Assembly: GCA_965227445.1 (NCBI GenBank)
Contig: OZ245751.1
Span: 2,914,001-2,978,000, forward strand
DNA length: 64,000 nt
Source of the DNA: DT-110 sp030148525
Lineage (GTDB): Bacteria > Bacteroidota > Bacteroidia > Chitinophagales > Saprospiraceae
Reading direction: 5' to 3'
Every line of letters begins with the position of its first letter. Positions within the stretch are counted from its first letter, which is position 1. The position numbers were made by a program, and so were the translations under genes. The notes beneath the pieces were generated by a model, which was given only the letters and a program-made list of their open reading frames with translations, was not told the DNA's origin and made no database searches. Below, piece by piece: positions 19,001-28,000 of this stretch.

Positions 19001-22000
19001 CAGATGTAAAGCCATCCGGGCCAACCCACTGGTAAGTGTAGGGGCCGGTCTGACCAAATTCATCCACGACCAATCCAAGCGTTTCACCGATGCAAGGGGT
19101 AGTAGCCCGTGCCAATGGCTCAGGGTTGTCATTGATGAGAATGGTAATCGTAGCCTGATCCGTGGGACAAGTTTGACCATTGCCCACGGTATAGATGACG
19201 GTGATCGTCTCACCGGCCAGATTAGCTGTATTTGCGGATCCACCATTTACAGCGCCAAACTCGGTCGATTCCGTGAAAGTACCACCGGCGTCAGCTCCAT
19301 CGAGCAGAGCGAACAAGTCAATGGTTTCCCCTTCACAGGCATTCGTAAGTACATCTTGTCCGGCTGAAACCTGAGTTACTACGTTCACCGTAAGGATAGC
19401 CTCGTCCGATTCGCAGGGCGCATCACTTTCAACAGTATAGGTAAATTGATAAGTGTTACCTCCCAGACCGGTGGTATTAAAGGTGGAGCCGCTCAGTACG
19501 CCCGTATTTCCAACCTCGGCAAAGGTGCCCCCCTGATCGGCCCCATCCAGGATGGTTGCCAGGTCCAGAATAGTACCCTCACAAACATTGGTGGTACGGT
19601 CTGCACCGGCCGTCCTTTGTTCCTTCACCACTATCGTGGTTGATTCGGTGGTGGTGCAAGTATTGCCATCCGTATAGGTGTAGGAAATATTGTAGGTCCC
19701 GGGGCCGACGGCCTGCGGGTAGTAGGCATTACCGATCACACCAGGCCCGCTGAAGGTACCTCCGGAAGGATTGCCTACCAGAGGAATCGCTTCGTCGGTT
19801 TCGCAAAGCGGACCGTACTCGCCCGGATCGACGGTGGGCAGCGGGTTGACGACAATAGTGGCCTCATCGCTATTGGTACAGCCCAGGTTATCCGTGTAGG
19901 TATAGGTGATCGTGTAGCTACCGGGGCCAACACCAGGGTTAAATTGATTACCACTTACCCCCGTGCCTGAGAAGGTGCCGCCGGCCGGATTGCCCGCCAG
20001 GGTAACCAGTCCATTGTCGACACAAACCGGATTGTAACTACCTGCATCAACCACTGGCAGCGGATTAACCACGATGGTAGTCTGATCCGTATTAGTGCAA
20101 CCATTTCCATCCGTGTAGGTATAGGTGATCTCATACGTACCAGCTCCCGTGCCGGGATCAAATTGGTTACCGCTTACACCGTCGCCAGTGAACGTGCCGC
20201 CAGCCGGAGAACCAACCAGGGCAACCGGATCCGCATCCATACAGAAGGGACCATAATCGCCAGCGTCCACTACGGGCAACGGATTAACAACAATGCTGGC
20301 CTGATCCGAATTAACGCAGCCATTACCGTCGGTGTACACATAGGTGACGAGGTAAGTTCCCTGGCCGATACCCGGATCGAATTGATTGCCGCTAACCCCC
20401 TGACCAGTGAAGGTGCCGCCAACCGGAGTACCGGTCAGCGTGACCAATCCATTGTCCACACATACCGGATCGTAGCTACCGGCATCGACCACCGGTAATG
20501 GGTTCACCACGATGGCGGTCTGGTCGGTATTTGTACAGCCATTACCGTCGGTGTAGGTGTAAGTGATCTCATACGTACCAGCTCCCGTGCCGGGATCAAA
20601 CTGATTGCCGCTCACACCGTTGCCGGAGAAGGTGCCGCCGACGGGCGAGCCCACCAGGGTGACGGGGTTCGCGTCCACACAGAATGGACCATACTCACCG
20701 GCATCGACGGTGGGCAGTGGATTAACCACTATCGTTGTCTCATCGGTATTAGTACAACCATTGCCATCAGTATAAGTATAGGTAATCGTATAGCTTCCAG
20801 GACCAACATCCGGAGTAAACTGATTATCGCTTACACCAGTACCGAAGAAGGTACCGCCGGCAGGACTACCCGTCAGGGGTATCAAACCATTATCTACACA
20901 CACCGGACCATAGTTGCCGGCATCGACGGTGGGCAGTGGGTTAATAGTCAAAGAAACAGGAGTCCGTGAAGCACTGGTACAATCGCTTACCGGGTCTCTT
21001 GCTTCCGCATAATAAGTACCAGCTTCAGCAGGTGTAAAGGTAGTGCTCGCGACTTTCAGCGGCGTTCCTCCTACTGCATTCAGGTACCAATCGATCACCA
21101 ATCCATCGTCGGCTGATGCCGATAATTGAGGGATTTGTTGATCGGCACAAGTCGTTTTATTACCTCCACTCACGGGGGCATTTACCACCGGACAGTTACA
21201 ATCAGGTGCCGTAACCGTCAGGGTTGACTTACAATCGGTATCGGAGTTGGTGGCAGTGAGTTCCAGATCCATGCCAGCAGGCACACCGGAAACGGTAAAT
21301 GAATTGCCATCGCGCTCAATAGTTCCAAACGATGCCTCCAGTTCAATACCGGACTGCAAGGTTCCCGTAACGGAATAAGAAAGCAAGTCCTCACTACAGC
21401 TTGCCGATTGAACGGTTAAGGCAGGTAGCGGATTAACCACGATGGTAACTTGGTCACTGTTGGTGCAACCCTTTGCATCCGTATACGTGTACGTAATCTG
21501 GTATGATCCTGCGCCAATGGCCGGGTCAAATTGATTGCCATCCACACCATTGCCGGTAAAGGTACCGCCGGCAGGCGAGCCAGCCAGCGTAACCGGATCT
21601 GCATCCGCACAGACCGGATCGTAGGTACCGGCGTCGACAGTTGGCAAGGGGTTCACCTCGATGGTTGCTTCATCGGTGTTGGTACAGCCGTTGCCATCTG
21701 CATAGGTGTAGGTAATGATGTACGTGCCGGCACCAATGGCCGGGTCAAACTTGTTACCACTAACACCGTCACCGCTGAAGGTTCCCCCGGCAGGTGTGCC
21801 ACTAAGCATTATTAAGCCGGCATCCAGGCAAACCGGATTATAGGTACCGGCATCTACGGTCGGTAGCGGATTAACCTCGATGGTCGCTTCGTCACTGTTC
21901 GTACAGCCATTGCCATCCGTATACGTGTAGGTAATGGTGTATGTGCCCGCACCAATGGCCGGATCAAAGGTAGTACCTGATACTCCGTCACCACTGAAGG

Positions 22001-25000
22001 TTCCTCCTTGCGGGGAGCCGCTAAGGGTGATCAGGCCTTCGTCGACACATACCGTTGTTTCGTCACTGTTCGTACAGCCATTGCCATCCGTATACGTGTA
22101 GGTAATGGTGTATGTGCCCGCACCAATGGCCGGATCAAAGGTAGTACCTGATACTCCGTCACCACTGAAGGTTCCTCCTTGCGGGGAGCCGCTAAGGGTG
22201 ATCAGGCCTTCGTCGACACATACCGGACCATACGTACCGGCATCAACGGTCGGCAGCGGGTTGACCTCGATGGTCGCTTCGTCGCTGTTCGTACAGCCCT
22301 TTGCATCCGTATACGTGTACGTAATCGTATAAGTGCCCGCGCCAATGGCCGGGTCAAAGGTAGTGCCTGATACTCCGTCACCACTGAATGTTCCTCCCTG
22401 TGGGGAGCCGCTAAGGGTGATCAGGCCTTCGTCGACACATACCGGACCATACGTACCGGCATCAACGGTCGGCAGCGGGTTGACCACGATGGTTGTTTCG
22501 TCACTGTTGGTACAGCCATTGCCATCCGTATAAGTGTACGTAATCGTATACGTGCCCGCACCAATGGCCGGATCAAATGTATTGCCTGATACTCCGTCAC
22601 CGCTGAAGGTGCCGCCAGCTGGTGAGCCCGAGAGATTCACTAACCCATTGTCGACACATACCGGACCATACGTACCGGCTTCAACGGTCGGCAGCGGATT
22701 GACCACGATGGTTGTTTCGTCACTGTTCGTACAGCCGTTACCATCCGTATACGTGTACGTAATCGTATACGTGCCCGCACCGATGGCCGGATCAAATGTA
22801 TTACCTGATACTCCGTCACCGCTGAAGGTGCCGCCAACTGGTGTCGCCCGTAAAGTGATCAATCCGTTATCAATACAAACAGGATCAACTTCCTGGATAG
22901 TAACAGTAGGCTGGCTATACACCAGTATTTGGGTAGTGGCTTCATTGGTACAACCACTGCCATCAGTGTACACATAGGTGATGGTAAACAGACCCGGACC
23001 AGCAACGGACGGACTGAAGGTTGATCCGCTAACACCCGTTCCGGAGAAGGTACCACCAGCGGGTGAGCCTACCAGATTGATGCTTCCCTCATCTTCGCAT
23101 AAGGGATTATAACTACCCGCGTCCACCGTAGGCAAGGGCTTGACGGTGATCTGTGTTTGATCTTCCCCTGTGCAGCCGTTTTGCGTAAGCGTATAAGTAA
23201 TGGTATAGGTGCCAGGGCCAACCGCTGTCGGGTCGAACCTGCCATTGCTGACGCCAGGGCCGCTGAAGGTGCCGCCACTCGGGCTGCCACTCAGGGTGAT
23301 CTTGCCGTCGTCTTCACAAACCGGGCCGTAGCTGCCCGCTTCCACATCAGGGGTGGGTTTCACCACGATCTCGGTGTGATCGGTGGCCGTGCAGCCGTTT
23401 TGCGTAACCGTATAAGTAATGGTATAGGTGCCAGGGCCAACAGCTGTCGGGTCAAACTTGCCGTTGCTGACGCCAGGACCGCTGAAGGTGCCGCCATTCG
23501 GGCTGCCACTCAGGGTGATCTTGCCGTCGTCTTCGCAGACCGGGCCGTAGCTGCCCGCTTCCGCTTCTCCGCCATCCAGTACCGTTTTGGTCACCGTATT
23601 GGAACTCGACCATTTCGTACCTCCGTTCTTAATGCGAACCTGACGTCGGAATTCAGTCGATTCATCAATTTGTCCGGGGTTATAGTCTTTGCTATCTGTG
23701 TTGGGGATAGTCATCCAGTTGGTTGTACCCACCAAACGCTTTTGCCAACGGAAGGCAGGTTCGGCTTCTTCACAACCCTGTATATCCAGATCTCCCTGAA
23801 TCGTTGTTGCCTGGTAAGAGCCACACTGAGACTCATCACCCGTAATGGAACCGGCGCTCGTGAATTTATCGCGTACCGATACCGTTACGGATGCAACATC
23901 TGTACAGTTGTTTGCATCAGTTACCGTGACGTAGTACGTTTTTTCCTGGGTTGGCGAAACTGTCTTTTGCGGCCCTGTGCCCAATCCGTCACTCCAGGTG
24001 AATGTATACGGCTGGCTTCCCTTATTGGCGGATGCGGAAATAATGGTCGATTCACCAATACAGATTTCCTCGTCATCGCTGGCTGTTACTTCTGGATTCG
24101 TTTGACAGACAATTTTGGGAAGACCGGAAATCACTTCGCATTTTGTGCCGCCCTTAATTCCGACCGATCCTGCTCCCATTTCCAGGCTCGCTCCATGAAT
24201 GCGCAGGGTTACGTGGTAGGGGTAACCATCGGTCTGATCGATGTCTATTTTCAGGTGGTTATCTGCCTGATCGAAAAACCCGCAGGGTCCATTACTGTTG
24301 TCTACCTCAGCCACATCGCCCCAAACCTGGATATCATCATTTGCAATACAATCAGGAATCGGGAGTACAAAATGGGAGGGGTCACCACATTCACTGGTTT
24401 TATTGAGGGTGAAACCCAACTGAATGACTCCGCATTCTTGTTCCTGGACTACAACCTCCACGCATTCACCAGCGCAAGATTCTACCGTGATATTTGCCTG
24501 GTCGGTACCCGAACAGCCATTTTCATCCGTATAAATGTAGGTAACCTGGTAGGTACCTGCACCAACCGCTGTCGGGTCAAACTTGCCATCGCTCACACCA
24601 TCGCCGCTGAAGGTGCCGCCCGAGGGATGACCAGTCAGGGTGATCTTGTCATCATCTGCACATACCGGGTCGTAGTGCCCCGCATCAACATCGGGCGAGG
24701 CTAAGACGGTGATTGTTGTAGTAGCCGTTGATGAACCACAAGCGGAGCCAGACCCATTATCATCGTCTCCGTCATTATCGTCGTCTCCGTCATCGTCGTC
24801 ATCTCCGTCATCATCATCGTCTCCGTCATCGTCGTCGTCTCCATCATCATCATCGTCTCCATCATCATCATCATCTCCGTCATCGTCGTCATCTCCGTCA
24901 TCGTCATCGTCTCCGTCATCATCATCGTCTCCGTCATCGTCGTTGGATCCACCCGGCAGTGTGTAGGTAATAGTATAGGTGCCGGGGCCAACTGTCGCAG

Positions 25001-28000
25001 GGTTAAATTTCCCGTTTTCAACCCCCGGTCCGCTGAACGTACCTCCTGAGGGATGACCAGACAGCGTAATTTTGTCTCCACCTTCGCAGACCGGAGCGTA
25101 ATCACCGGCATCCGCCTGCGTGGATTCACCTACGTGGATCGTAGTTTCATCCATTCCGGTACAACCATCTTTGGTCACTCTATAGGTGATCGTGTAACTG
25201 CCGGAGCCCACCGCGCCGGGGTCAAACTTGCCATTGCTGACGCCAGGACCGCTGAAGGTGCCGCCACTCGGGCTGCCACTCAGGGTGATCTTGCCGTCGT
25301 CTTCACAAACCGGGCCGTAGCTGCCCGCTTCAACATCGGGGATGGGCCTGACCACAATCTCGGTGTGATCGGTGGCTGTGCAGCCGTTTTGCGTAAGCGT
25401 ATAAGTAATGGTATAGGTGCCAGGGCCAACAGCTGTCGGGTCGAACTTGCCGTTGCTGACGCCATGGCCGCTAAAGGTGCCGCCATTCGGGCTGCCACTC
25501 AGGGTGATCTTGCCGTCGTCAGCACATACCGGGTCGTAGTGCCCCGCATCAACATCGGGCGAGGCTAATACAGTGATTGTTGTAGTAGCCGTTGATGAAC
25601 CACAAGCGGAGCCAGAGCCATTATCATCGTCTCCGTCATCGTCGTCGTCTCCATCATCGTCGTCGTCTCCGTCGTCATCATCGTCTCCGTCGTCGTCGTC
25701 TCCATCATCGTCATCGTCTCCATCATCATCGTCGTCTCCATCATCATCGTCGTCTCCATCATCGTCATCATCTCCGTCATCGTCTCCGTCATCGTCATCA
25801 TCTCCGTCATCGTCATCGTCTCCATCATCATCATCATCCCCGTCATCGTCGTCGTCGTTGGATCCACCCGGCAGTGTGTAGGTAATAGTATAGGTGCCGG
25901 GGTCAACTGTCGCAGGGTTAAATTTCCCGTTTTCAACCCCCGGCCCGCTGAATGTACCTCCTGAGGGATGTCCAGACAGTGTAATTTTGTCTCCACCTTC
26001 GCAGACCGGGCCATAATCACCGGCATCCGCCTGCGTGGATTCACCTACGTGGATCGTAGTTTCATCCATTCCGGTACAACCATCTTTGGTCACTCTATAG
26101 GTGATCGTATAACTACCGGAGCCCACCGCGCCGGGATCAAACTTCCCGTTACTGACGCCAGGACCGCTGAAGGTGCCGCCCGAGGGGTGGCCAGTCAGGG
26201 TGATTTTGCCGTCGTCTTCACAAACCGGGCCGTAGTGACCCGCATCAACATCGGGGGTGGGCCTGACCACAATCTCGGTGTGATCGGTGGCTGTGCAGCC
26301 GTTTTGCGTAAGCGTATAAGTAATGGTATAGGTACCAGGGCCTACTGCTGTCGGGTCAAACTTGCCGTTGCTGACGCCATGGCCGCTGAAGGTGCCGCCA
26401 TTCGGACTGCCACTCAGGGTGATCTTGCCGTCATCAGCACATACCGGGTCGTAGTGCCCCGCATCAACATCGGGCGAGGCTAATACAGTGATTGTTGTAG
26501 TAGCCGTTGATGAACCACAAGCGGAGCCAGAGCCATTATCATCGTCTCCGTCATCGTCGTCGTCTCCATCATCGTCATCGTCTCCGTCATCATCGTCGTC
26601 TCCGTCATCATCATCGTCGTCATCTCCGTCATCGTCGTCATCTCCATCATCGTCATCATCTCCGTCATCATCATCATCCCCGTCATCGTCGTCATCTCCA
26701 TCATCGTCATCGTCTCCGTCATCGTCGTCGTCGTTGGATCCACCCGGCAGTGTGTAGGTAATAGTATAGGTGCCGGGGCCAACTGTCGCAGGGTTAAATT
26801 TCCCGTTTTCAACCCCCGGCCCGCTGAATGTACCTCCTGAGGGATGACCAGACAGCGTAATTTTGTCTCCACCTTCGCAGACCGGGCCGTAATCACCGGC
26901 ATCCGCCTGCGTGGATTCACCTACGTGGATCGTAGTTTCATCCATTCCGGTACAACCATCTTTGGTCACTCTATAGGTGATCGTGTAACTGCCGGAGCCC
27001 ATTGCGCCGGGATCAAACTTCCCGTTACTGACACCAGGACCGCTGAAGGTGCCGCCCGAGGGGTGGCCAGTCAGGGTGATCTTGCCGTCGTCTTCACAAA
27101 CAGAGCCGTAGCTGCCCGCTTCCACATCGGGGGTGGGTTTCACCACGATCTCGGTGTGATCAGTCCCCGTGCAACCATTTTGCGTAACCGTATAAGTAAT
27201 GGTATAGGTGCCAGGGCCAACCACTGTCGGGTCAAACTTGCCGTTGCTGACGCCATGGCCGCTGAAGGTGCCGCCATTCGGACTGCCACTCAGGGTGATC
27301 TTGCCGTCGTCTTCGCAGACCGGCCCGTAGCTGCCCGCTTCCGCTTCTCCGCCATCCAGTACCGTTTTGGTCACCGTATTGGAACTCGACCATTTCGTAC
27401 CTCCGTTCTTAATGCGAACCTGACGTCGGAATTCAGTCGACTCATCAATTTGTCCGGGGTTATAGTCTTTGCTATCTGTGTTGGGGATAGTCATCCAGTT
27501 GGTTGTACCCACCAAACGCTTTTGCCAACGGAAGGCAGGTTCGGCTTCTTCACAACCCTGTATATCCAGATCTCCCTGAATCGTTGTTGCCTGGTAAGAG
27601 CCACACTGAGACTCATCACCCGTAATAGAACCAGCGCTCGTGAATTTATCGCGTACCGATACCGTTACGGATGCAACATCTGTACAGTTATTAGCATCAG
27701 TTACCGTGACGTAGTACGTTTTTTCCTGGGTTGGCGAAACTGTCTTTTGCGGCCCTGTGCCCAATCCGTCACTCCAGGTGAATGTATACGGCTGGCTTCC
27801 CTTATTGGCGGATGCGGAAATAATGGTCGATTCACCAATACAGATTTCCTCGTCATCGCTGGCTGTTACTTCTGGATTCGTTTGACAGACAATTTTGGGA
27901 AGACCGGAAATCACTTCGCATTTTGTGCCGCCCTTAATTCCGACCGATCCTGCTCCCATTTCCAGGCTCGCTCCATGAATGCGCAGGGTTACGTGGTAGG

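Noticed and set aside
24701..26920. Ser-, Met/Thr- and His/Arg-rich frames over the Asp-Gly arrays
   Set aside because: These are alternative-frame readings of the GAY-rich arrays and have no independent support.
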